A DNA stretch of 64,000 bases from Nothopassalora personata (Eukaryota > Ascomycota > Dothideomycetes > Mycosphaerellales > Mycosphaerellaceae), in NCBI GenBank assembly GCA_033816765.1, contig CM066294.1, positions 310,001 to 374,000 of the forward strand. The letters are read 5' to 3'. This document shows positions 46,475 to 55,762 of the stretch, one piece after another. Under the pieces are notes generated by a model. The model made no database searches, was not told the origin of the DNA, and was given only the letters and a program-made list of their open reading frames with translations. Position 1 is the stretch's first letter. Each line of letters starts with the position of its first letter. The position numbers and the translations under genes are program-made.

Positions 46475-47363
46475 TGTTTCTGATGTGATGCGGTAGAAGA
46501 GGAGGTTCCAATCCCGGGCAATCGCCACCCGGGGAGGGACAGCTGTGGGTCACCACGAAGACAATTTCATGCGCTCTGCGAGATTGCATGACAATACACG
46601 CGATGGATTTGTTGATGTCCCTTGGTGCGTAAACCCTAACTAATAGTTCTATCGCTACCTCGTGACCTTATTCTACCCGGCCTTCGGCAGCAATACGCCA
46701 AGGCGTCGGAAGCCATGCCGGGGATAGGAGTCCTGCGCGGGCGATGCACGGCAGTGATGGTAGAAGTACAGTACTCAGAGTGATCTCTATCGAGGAGTGC
46801 AACGCGACTCTATCCACAGTGGCCGATGGAGACCATGCAACCACAGACGGCGACCAGGATGACCACCAGTCTGGAACGTCACCGTATCAGAGATGAACAC
46901 AGATCTGCTCGACGAAGCATGGGGTCGACAGACTGGGAGATCCGAAATTCCTTCCTGACGCCATTTGTGGCTGGAGGAGTATTCGAAGGGCAATCACAGG
47001 TGCCTCAATGGACTAATTCTATCATGCTAAGGTATGATTGATGCTGGCATGTAAATTATGCAACCTGGTCGCTGCTTGGTGCCGCAAGCGTGGTAGGTGT
47101 TTTGGGGGGGGGGTGGACCAAGTTCACCGAAAGACGATACGAATGATATGATTTGCTCGTGGGCAGAGACAAGCTCGATCAGTCTCGGGCCAACTTGACG
47201 CCGAAATGGTATGCACTTCGAGACAGCAATCAATGCCTCTCTCTGCCATGTTTTTACCTCCGTCGTCGTTCAAGCCGCGAGCTGGCATCACAGCATCGTG
47301 ACCGCGTGATGATAGCGTTGTCCTTTCCGTTCTTTTTGGCGTTCCGGTTGTCGTTCGGTTACC
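46475..47363. other. Intergenic, no supported gene
   Basis: Upstream of the regulator (minus) and the NAPE-PLD-like gene (plus). A run of about 10 G lies near 47,105. Only short unsupported frames were seen. Confidence 0.5.
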
Positions 47364-48608
47364 ATGCACTCGCTTCTGCTCCGCACCTCACGAACCAGCA
47401 TCTCTCGTATACCACGAACCAGCATCTCTCGCATACCACGAACCCTTCGATCCATCACCACTCGAGCCATGACTTCCATCTCCATCACCACTCCTTCGCG
47501 CCCGCAGCCATCGCCCGAAGATGCCTCCCTCAAACCCCACCACAACAAATCCGGCAAGGGTTTCACCAACCCATGGCCCTCGTTCCGCGAGATGAACTTC
47601 TGGACGATAATGCGCTGGGTCTGGCTAGGGAGGATTGAAGGAACGCGTTCTGACCCCGACCTCACAGGACCTCTCCCCCACGTCCACAACCCTTCATTCA
47701 ACGCCGCTCGGACGAATGCAGAAAGCAAGCTTCGCGCAACATGGCTAGGCCACGCGTGCTTCTACCTCGAATTCCCCAACGGCCTGCGTGTTCTCTTCGA
47801 TCCCGTGTTTGAGGAGCGATGTAGTCCTTTCAGCTTTGCGGGGCCGAAACGGTACACCAAGGCGCCATGTCGGATGGAAGATCTACCGCGCGTGGATGTG
47901 TTGGTGATAAGCCATAATCACTACGATCATATGAGTTGGCCAACAGTACGGAAATTACAGAAGAGGTTCCCGGATGTGCAGGTCTTCACGCCGTTGGGGA
48001 ATAGGAAGTGGTTTGTTGATGGGGGTTTCAGGAATGTGGAAGAGGTGGATTGGTGGGAGGAGAGGGAGGTGAAGATTAGCACTCAAGAGGGGGGCAAAGA
48101 GATGGAGGTGAGGATCGGATGTCTTCCGGCGCAGCATACGTCTGCGAGGTCTGGGTGGGACAAGGGTGAGAGGCTCTGGGGAAGTTTCAGTTTGGAGGCT
48201 GGGGGGAAGAAGGTGTGGTTCGCGGGTGATACTGGATACAGGACTGTGCCGAAGCTGGCAAAGGAAGAGGATGACTATGGAGAGGCGTATAAGGACTTGC
48301 CGCATTGCCCGGCGTTTGAGCAGATTGGGGAGTTGAGGGGACCTTTTGATCTTGGCTTGATACCCATTGGAGCATATGAGCCGAGGTGGTTGATGTCGCC
48401 GGTGCATGCGAATCCGTACGATGCGGTCAATATCTTTGCGGAGACGAGGTGTGAGCGAGCGCTGGGGATACACTGGGGTACCTGGGTGTTGACGGAGGAG
48501 GAAGTGTTGGAGCCGCCTCGGTTGTTGAAAGAGGCGCTGAAGAAGAAGGGATTGAAAGAGGAGGGAGCTTTTGATGTGTGTGATATTGGAGAGTCGAAGG
48601 AGTTCTAA
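47364..48608 (+). CDS. NAPE-hydrolysing phospholipase D-like protein (metallo-beta-lactamase fold)
   Basis: Single exon, 414 aa. Residues 1-45 are rich in Arg, Ser and Thr with no acidic residue, a mitochondrial-type presequence, and contain the repeat RTSISRIP twice, encoded by a 24-bp tandem duplication (about 47,390-47,437). The core has LRATWLGHACFYLEF, LFDPVFEERCSPF, the zinc motif SHNHYDHMSW (HxHxDH), LPAQHTSAR, WFAGDTGY and LGIHWGTW, in the order found in NAPE-PLD and yeast Fmp30. The family hydrolyses N-acyl-phosphatidylethanolamine; Fmp30 is mitochondrial and affects cardiolipin and PE levels. An alternative start at the Met of residue 36 would drop the presequence. Confidence 0.9.
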   Translation: MHSLLLRTSRTSISRIPRTSISRIPRTLRSITTRAMTSISITTPSRPQPSPEDASLKPHHNKSGKGFTNPWPSFREMNFWTIMRWVWLGRIEGTRSDPDLTGPLPHVHNPSFNAARTNAESKLRATWLGHACFYLEFPNGLRVLFDPVFEERCSPFSFAGPKRYTKAPCRMEDLPRVDVLVISHNHYDHMSWPTVRKLQKRFPDVQVFTPLGNRKWFVDGGFRNVEEVDWWEEREVKISTQEGGKEMEVRIGCLPAQHTSARSGWDKGERLWGSFSLEAGGKKVWFAGDTGYRTVPKLAKEEDDYGEAYKDLPHCPAFEQIGELRGPFDLGLIPIGAYEPRWLMSPVHANPYDAVNIFAETRCERALGIHWGTWVLTEEEVLEPPRLLKEALKKKGLKEEGAFDVCDIGESKEF

Positions 48609-48690
48609 AGATCGACCGCACTATATGGAAAGACGAGACTTTCAACACATTCAAGACAAGCACAACCGGGAGCATCTCGCGAAAGAAGCA

Positions 48691-49515
48691 TCAAATCTTG
48701 CCATCGATGAATCGATTGAGAGGATGGCTCTTGCTGTTCCACGAGCATGGTGGCGGAGTTTGATCATCGTCCACATATCGTTCATTTCCTGAACCTCCAG
48801 GACCGGCGTCAGGTCTCTTGACGAGAAGTTCCATGGTCTTCCACTGCATTTTAGCTCGAATTCGCGGCTGAATGCGATGTTTCACAACTTCCATGGTGAA
48901 GACGCCTCCGGGCTTGAATCTATACAACTGCAGGACGTCAGATCTCGGACATCAACCTTGGTCGAGGTCTTCTTTCAAGTCTTCTTTACTTACAGTATTG
49001 ACGTTCGTCCAATCCTGGAGAGTGGGCAGTTCGTAAGTGGCCCAGATGCCATCCGTGGGTGGATTCTCGTAGTCTTCTTCTGCGTTCAACAGATATGCGG
49101 AGTTGCGGGCCATCCTAGCAAAAGCTTTGGACATATTCGCATAATAGGTATGCTGAATGTGGCCATGGTCGTGAATACACTTCAGTTGTGGATCGGTCTG
49201 ATCGTATAGCCATCTTGGCCCTGCGAACGTGTAAGCTACGGTTGACATGTCGAGGGCCTTCGGACGCTACCTACATACGTCCCAGATGGATATGTATGCG
49301 CCATTACATCTTGCCTGGGCTTCATCCGACATGCCCCTGGTGTAGAAGAGTGCGTGGTCTTCGATCAAATCCCGGATGAGAGCGTGTTCGAGGAACCAAT
49401 CGGTGTCATACTTTTCCGGGTCGCAGAGTAGAGGTGGCTTCGGAGCCTGGCCCTGAATACTTACTGCCATCACTGCGCCGATCCGCACCAGCAGAAGTAG
49501 AAACATTCGCCCCAT
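48691..49515 (-). CDS. Small secreted protein, gene model uncertain
   Basis: Starts at 49,515 with a signal peptide (MGRMFLLLLVRIGAVMAVS). The mature part has scattered Cys. The reading frame runs from 49,515 to 48,994, then a 66-bp intron (48,993-48,928, GTAAGT...TGCAG, phase 0) leads to the exon 48,927-48,691 (LYRFKPGGVFTMEVVKHR...). Inside the first part a TAG at about 49,267 interrupts the frame, yet the codons on both sides look coding (NGAYISIWDVC before, FAGPRWLYDQTDP after). In-frame introns that remove it are possible: GTATGT to ATCAG (81 bp) or GTAATG to CGTAG (72 bp); otherwise the gene is broken or read through. The function is unknown. Confidence 0.55.
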
Positions 49516-49881
49516 TGAAACGACGGGAAACTACTGAGAGACGATCGCAAGATATCAGCTCACACGAGTAGGATGTCGAAGTGAAACAGATCAGTGAGGC
49601 TAAAGTACGATTGCCCATTGTCTAGCTCACGGCCCGCTCGTCGAACGTGCGGACCCCCGACATACTATTATGGTCTACGTGGGGGGCACAAAACGGGACA
49701 CTGTGTCGTCCAATATGTCGTGGCTACCTAGGCCGTGCCCTTCGCAAGGAGATTCGGTGATCTAGATCGGCACGCCATGCGGCTTTCCGCGTGGAGAACT
49801 GTCAGGTCCTCCACCGTTCCTGTTTCGAGGCGCTGCCTTCGTCGCGCAGACTGACACAGTGTAGCGTTCGTTTGTGTCGGC
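49516..49881. other. Intergenic, no supported gene
   Basis: Divergent spacer between the small secreted protein and the degraded membrane/ankyrin-like gene. No motif recognised. Confidence 0.5.
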
Positions 49882-51614
49882 TTGACACGCAATACCCTAA
49901 CTATCGCTCTTGTGCTCATCTCCAGTCCTGTCGGCCTTCTTGCCCTTATGCTCCTTGCTGGCCTTGTGAATCTTCCAGTCCTTGACTTAGCAGCCACTCG
50001 CTGGCTCGTAGAGGTCTCGGTTATCAATCAAGTGGTCGCGGCCGCTATCGTGAGTGTTATGTTGGCGCATATACAGTATGATTGTCAGGATCTCCCGCCT
50101 ACCTACATTGTCTGGTGGGAACGAATCAATTCTCGCACTGGACCATCTGCTAGCACGTGGAGCTTCTTCGCCGTTAGAAACCTCATTTTGTGCCATGGAC
50201 TATGGGTGGTTTGGCGCTACTCCCCAACGTTTCATGACATTGAGAAAGACTGGGCGCTGCTTGCTCCCCACAGACCAGGAGACCGAACTCGCCAAGGATA
50301 GAAAGGATGTCAACTTGAACCTAGAGACGACAGATTTTGTCCACCAATACGCTACGCTGCCCGCCGCTGTGTTCTTGAAGTGGACCGAGTGGCTGCCATC
50401 GATTCCCGTTGCTGTAGTCAGCCTCGAAAGACTTGCTTACCGTTTGAAGGACAAATGCGATATTGCGGCCTGGGACCAAAGTGCCGCGCTGGTATTGGCG
50501 ATCGCTGGAGTGATCCACTGATTTTATGTGATGGTCCAGATCATACGAGGCAAGCTGGGAGAGCGTTGCTCTCCCCGCTGGTTACGAGAGCTTGTCCAGA
50601 CGGCCATCACGAATACAGACCATCAAGACGGTTGGCCGTACTCACAACGTCCGGTAAATTACCCTCGCTATTGCAATGAGTGGAATCCAGGCACGGCCGG
50701 CATGAAGACCGTCCGCCACGCATTGAGACACGACGCCAAGGTCGACTACGTCGAGAACAAAATGAGCGTGCTGTTGTACACTATTCTCCACGGCAACGTC
50801 GACTTTATCGACGAGTTATGAAGTAAAGGGGCTCTCTTGCAAGCTTCTCCAGACGCACACCACGCTTACTCTTCCGCGGCGGAGAAAGGACTCAGAAAAG
50901 TCCTCGAACACTTCTTGCAGTTGGACAAACAACTATTTCACTACGTGGATGCCGAACAGGCTGGTCAACAAAAGACAGTGCCAAGAATGGATATTACTAC
51001 CTCGAGGATGGGCTTCGCATTTGGGTGCTGCGACGCAATGCAGAAAGCGGGAGAGGATCAAGATCCCAAACTCTGGAATGTCTGCTAGCAGGAAAGCAGG
51101 ATGCCTTCCAGGTCAACGACGAACGCCGCTCTTTGTCACATCTAGCCTTACGAAACTTTCTCCAGGCCGAGCAGACTCCGGCAATGAACATATCTTGGGC
51201 AGGGTTTGTGTTCCTGTGTGACATTTTCCAGCGCTCTGCGGCGACGATGACATTCGTGATGCTCAAGGCCAAGCTCCATTCTTTGCAACGCTCGTCAAGT
51301 ACAATCAGGACGTACGTCAGGTGAAACTTGCGGCGTCAAAGCTTGGCGAGCATGACGCTGACTTGTTCACATCGAGGAACGACGGGCGAAACCCTCTATC
51401 GCGGTCGATTGGCGCAGCTGATCCACAAGATATCGAGGAGTGGTCGGATCTAAACGCATCCTGGCACTCGTTTCTTGACAACTTCGGGTAGGCCACCCCT
51501 CGATCATCGCATTGGCGTCTTATTCGTTGTAGGAATGACGATGTCCAATGGCCAGCTGTCATGGTCCTCGATGCAGGACGTTCGATGGTTGTGCCATCAC
51601 TCACCACATTGTGA
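49882..51614 (+). pseudogene. Degraded ankyrin-like membrane protein gene
   Basis: Starts MTRNTLTIALVLISSPVGLL with two hydrophobic segments, then a frame change near 50,260. The middle frame carries DFVHQYATLPAAVFLKW. A proper 48-bp intron (GTATTG...TCCAG ending at about 50,539) removes the TGA at 50,519. Further on the protein looks ankyrin-like (ALRHDAKVDYVENKMSVLL, ILHGNVDFIDEL, then AAEKGLRKVLEHFLQLDKQL), but a TGA at 50,819 splits two repeats without splice signals and another stop follows at 51,086. The final part (SWHSFLDNFG, a 45-bp intron 51,488-51,532, then RNDDVQWPAVMVLDAGRSM) ends at 51,614. The mixture of good introns and in-frame stops suggests a recently inactivated gene; a gene with several introns I failed to place remains possible. 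Confidence 0.48.
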
Positions 51615-51817
51615 GTCGCTCTGGAAGTGGCGAGTGGTCACTGAAGAATACAAGATGCTTTGCATTTCGTCCCTTTTCCTTTCCAGGACAATTCAAGGAC
51701 AAATCATGATCTGTACCGAACCAGCCACCAGAATCAGCCTCTCATTACTCCTCAACGCCTTTGCTATACTGCCCAGGACACACAAGGACGATTCGTTCAC
51801 GATACAAGATCCCTCTT

Positions 51818-52659
51818 CTACCTCCCTCCCAGATCCTCAGTGAACATACTCCGCCTCTCCGTCGGACTCGTCTCGTTGCTCCCAGTCGTATGCAAACTGC
51901 TATTGTTCTTCCGATGCCCACTAGGACCTCTGGCGCCAGTAGCGCCCTTATACCCCGTGTCTCCGTCCGGCCTCGGGCTCACGCTCCTCAAGCTCATGTT
52001 ACTCGCTTCCGCCCCGTCACCAAAAGGGTTCAGCTTCGCTTGCCCTCCGCCATGCACCTCCTCATCATACCTCTCATCCAGCTCCCGTTGTCGGCTCCTA
52101 CTCCTGCCTCGTCCTGCCTCAAGTCCACCGACACCGACACTATCACTGTGCGCATGTCCATATCCTGAGCCGCCGTAAGGTCCGTGGCCAGGATCTTGCA
52201 GCCCCAGTTCTTGCTCCTCGTAGTATCCGCTCGCTTCGTTGTCCACGCGCGCATCCCAAGCCTCGTCGGGATCGAGTGGTCCGAAGCCTCTACGACCGGC
52301 TGATCGTGTCGCGCCGCTTCCGCCGTGGCCGGTGCTTTCGTATGCGCCGCCTGCCGTGCGGCCTGAGCCTGACCCGCGCATGCTGTTCCACTTGTCTACC
52401 ACCCAATCTTTGATGCCATCGGGTGCGGGTGCTGGGCCGCGGTAGACATTGTCTTGGCGGCGATTTTTGCTGAAGGGATTGAGGTTCGGGGGAGGGAGGC
52501 CTAGTTTTCGCGCTCGGTAATGCGTGTAGCTAGGTGGATGGTGTCATTGGGGGTTCATGCTGCAGTTCACGCGGTGGCTTACCCTATGTAGCCCCCTCCA
52601 GCTGCTAGGAGTGCTATTACAAGGATTATCAGGAAGACTCCCCAGCCTGATATCGCCAT
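51818..52659 (-). CDS. Single-pass membrane protein with disordered tail
   Basis: The exons are 52,659-52,583 and 52,529-51,818 with a 53-bp intron (GTAAGC...CCTAG), giving 262 aa. Residues 4-25 form one transmembrane segment (WGVFLIILVIALLAAGGGYI) directly after a very short N-terminus, a signal-anchor arrangement. Then come a basic stretch (YTHYRARKLGLPPP) and a conserved-looking block NLNPFSKNRRQDNVYRGPAP and GIKDWVVDKWNSMR. The remainder is Gly/Arg/Ser-rich and predicted disordered, with NLNPF echoed as KLNPFGD near residue 200. Function not known; likely an endomembrane or plasma-membrane adaptor (inference). It shares a 372-bp divergent promoter with the lipid-kinase-like gene. Confidence 0.82.
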
Positions 52660-53031
52660 TGCGGATGTTTCAGCTCATGCGACTGGAAGCTGATGATGCT
52701 GCGTCTGCGGAATCGGCCGGCCGGTGGGTGGTCGCGTGCGTCGATGGATGATCGCCCGGAGATGCTCTCAATATTTCTTGGAGCGATGGTACGGCGACTC
52801 AATGTCTGTAGGTCATCGTGCCCAAAGGCTGAGGCCCAAGTTGTCAAGTTGTCGCGGTGCTCCATGTCATCCCGCTTGCCCGCTCGATCCTTCCGAAAGC
52901 GAGACCATGGAAATAGAACTAGTTCTAGTCTAGCAATGGCACCTTTGCCTCGTTCGCGTGACACAATTCCTCCTTCAGATAACAATCATGCCTTTTCATC
53001 CCACTTTCGCATCCTCATCTCCATCGTCACG
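52660..53031. promoter_or_regulatory. Divergent promoter
   Basis: Intergenic spacer between the start codons of the membrane protein (minus) and the lipid-kinase-like protein (plus). No distinctive element seen. Confidence 0.5.
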
Positions 53032-54577
53032 ATGGATCCCGAGGCTTCCTCACCAGCGCATACCGAGGGCCAGATTGATGGCCGCCCGGTCAGCTTCTGC
53101 TACAGACACGCCGACGGTGACGGTGAGGAGACAAAGCTGAGCTGGACAGAAGGCTACAAAGTGTGTGAGTGATCGCATCGCAACGGCCATCACGGGTACC
53201 ACGCATGGTCTGTGACTGAAGTGCACACGTGCTCATGCTCGTCACTCAGATCCCACCTCCACATGGCACGAGATCCCGGCCAAAAGCATTCTAGCCATAG
53301 CTTCAGCAGGAGATCATAGCCCGGACAAGACGGACTATCACTTTCTGTATGTCGAGGAGAATCCTGCAGCCAAGGGTGACACATCGGCCTCGCCTGTGGT
53401 CTTCCATTCCTGCATCCTCACGAACCCTCCTTCGTGGCTGGTCCAGGACGAGTCTTTACCTTCTGGCAAGTCATGCTGTGAATTTCGTCACGATGGTTCT
53501 GATGTTCTGCCAAACTTCCACATCATTGTATCGACTGGCTCAGGCACCGGACAGGCAAAGGCAGCTTGGGAACAACTTCTCAAGCCGATGCTGGATTATC
53601 TTCAGCGCAACCAAGACAAACCCGAGAAGGACTACCAGTTGCACTTTACAACTTCAGAGTCGAGCATTGTGGACCTTACGCGGCATGTTCTCTTGCCACA
53701 GGCAAACTTGGGAGTGGCACAGTCGATCTTGCTGATGAGTGGCGACGGCGGCATTGTAGACGTGGTCAACACTCTCCTCTCAGGTGAGCGAAGTCAGAAG
53801 TACAGAAAACCAAATGTATCAGTCATGCCGTTGGGCACAGGCAATGCTTTGGCCCATAGCTCTGGCATCACTGCAGACAACACTTTGGGTCTCAGGTCCT
53901 GGGTCAAAGGTGAGCCGAAAGAGTTGCCGCTTTTCGCCGCCACTTTCTCCCCGGGAGCCAGAAGTCTGTTCGATGAAGCAAGGCAAGAACGCCAATTGCA
54001 CCTCTTCGATGGCGTACCTACAGCGCATGGCGCAGTTGTGTGCTCATGGGGACTGCATGCTGGTCTGGTAGCAGACAGCGATACTGTAGAGTATCGCAAG
54101 TTTGGCGCCGAACGCTTCAAGATGGCCGCAAAAGAGGCTCTCTTCCCTAGCGACGGCTCGCCGCCACACAGCTACAAGGGTCATGTAGGGGTTCAGCGTT
54201 CTGGGCGGCGTGGTTGGCGAACGATACGACAAGGCGAGCATGGCTACATACTGGCTACTCTTGTCAGCCAACTGGAGAAAGGCTTCATGATCAGTCCGGC
54301 AGCGCAACCACTAGACGCCAAACTCCGCCTGGTTCACTTTGGCCCACTGAGTGGTGAAGGTGCAATGGACATTATGACCAAGGCATATCAAGGTGGTCAG
54401 CATGTCGAGGACGAGAGAGTCGGGTACGAAGAGATCGAAGCCTTGCGGATTGAGTTCCTAGAGGAGGATGCTAGGTGGCGCCGAGTCTGCATCGATGGGA
54501 AGATCATCCGCGTAGAGAAGGGTGGCTGGTTGGAAGTTCGTGCTGGGCAGAAGGGAGTGGTCGATTTGATCGCATGA
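53032..54577 (+). CDS. Diacylglycerol/sphingoid-base kinase-like protein
   Basis: The exons are 53,032-53,164 and 53,250-54,577 (85-bp GTGAGT...CTCAG intron), giving 486 aa. The DAGK-type catalytic domain starts near residue 130 (NFHIIVSTGSGTGQA), with the nucleotide-binding loop ILLMSGDGGIVDVVNTL near 205 (the family form is GGDGT; here SGDGG) and VMPLGTGNALAHS near 230. Further blocks are SWGLHAGLVADSD and the C-terminal lipid-kinase-type region ending RIEFLEE ... GWLEVRAGQKGV. Members phosphorylate sphingoid bases or diacylglycerol. The altered glycine motif leaves activity open, so I call it kinase-like. Confidence 0.83.
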
Positions 54578-55762
54578 CCACACTCGCCGCGCGACACTTC
54601 ATTCAGCTTAAATCCGAGGCTACGACGTGGGCTGAGGCAGTGAGGTCTGCGGTTCTCGTTCGGTTGCACCAGCTCGCGCGCGCCAACAGAGGCAGCCATG
54701 TCCCTCTGCGGAGCTTTGGTCATTTCCCGGCTCGAAATATCTTGGGCGCCGCATCGAGGCTTTAGACATGGAAGAGAAGACGCCGGAGATGGGTGACGAC
54801 TGCAATACTTCCGGGGACGATGCTTTCAAGCAGAGTCACCCTCTGCGCGACTTCTTTGCTTCTTCCAGCCACAGGTGAGGTCAGTATTGAGTGACTCACG
54901 ATCGAATGCATCTTCTGAAACGCTTCAGAACTGCTCTCGATAGCTGCAGGGAAGAGCTGGGCTGGGATCTAGCTCGGAAACGTTGACCACTCAGACGCGA
55001 TACACCCGCCAAGAGTGACAAGCGCGCGCTTCTCCAACCAAAAAAAAACCCCCCACCAAAAAAAACAAAACATCATGCACCACCTCACATGCAACTACAA
55101 ATGGACTTTCCGCAGAACATGCGCCTGTTGCATGGACCCTGCAGCAAGTGTTTCATCTCTCTAGACGCCGAAGCAAGCGTTTAGCATCATAGTATGGGCT
55201 CAACTTAGCTACAGCCACTGATCGTCAGCAGAATGCCTTGGTTCCCGTAGAGCGGTCGGCAACCGCACTCTGTTTGAACCACCAGACCACGAGGTTGTGA
55301 AACTGCAGACGAGTATGTCCACCGCTCCGACCCGTTTCAACGTCCTGGATCGATCTTTAGACCCACTACTGGGCCTAATGTCAACGCCGAATGCGTCGAG
55401 GCTTACCGCTTAGGCAAGCACGGATCTTCGTTGCACAGCTCAGAGGTTCGTTTCAGGTTTGTCAAATGACGCTACCTATTGATGTTACGGTTCGCTCAGA
55501 ACACGCGAGTGCATATAGAGCATGTCGTTCCCGATGCATGTTCCCTTTCTCTCCTACAGGATCAACCACGATCAGCTTCGAGTGCGGTATCGAAGCGTTC
55601 ACGAGTCTGACGAGTCTCTTTGCACTTGTTTTTTCTTTTGAGTCTTTTCTGTTGGGCGTTCACTGGAGCTGGCCTCCTGCCCAACCCACCAGGTCGATCT
55701 AATACTAATCAATCTCGACAACATAATTCTGCCCAAGCTCTGGAAGCTTCAGCGTAGACGAC
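54578..55762. other. Intergenic / long 5' region, no supported gene
   Basis: About 1.2 kb. It holds A and C homopolymer runs near 55,040-55,070. A frame of 103 codons at 55,391-55,702 has no family marks and lies where the 5' leader of the next gene would be. Confidence 0.5.

Noticed and set aside
55391..55702. 103-codon plus-strand frame before the 55,763 gene
   Set aside because: Likely leader or promoter; no family marks.
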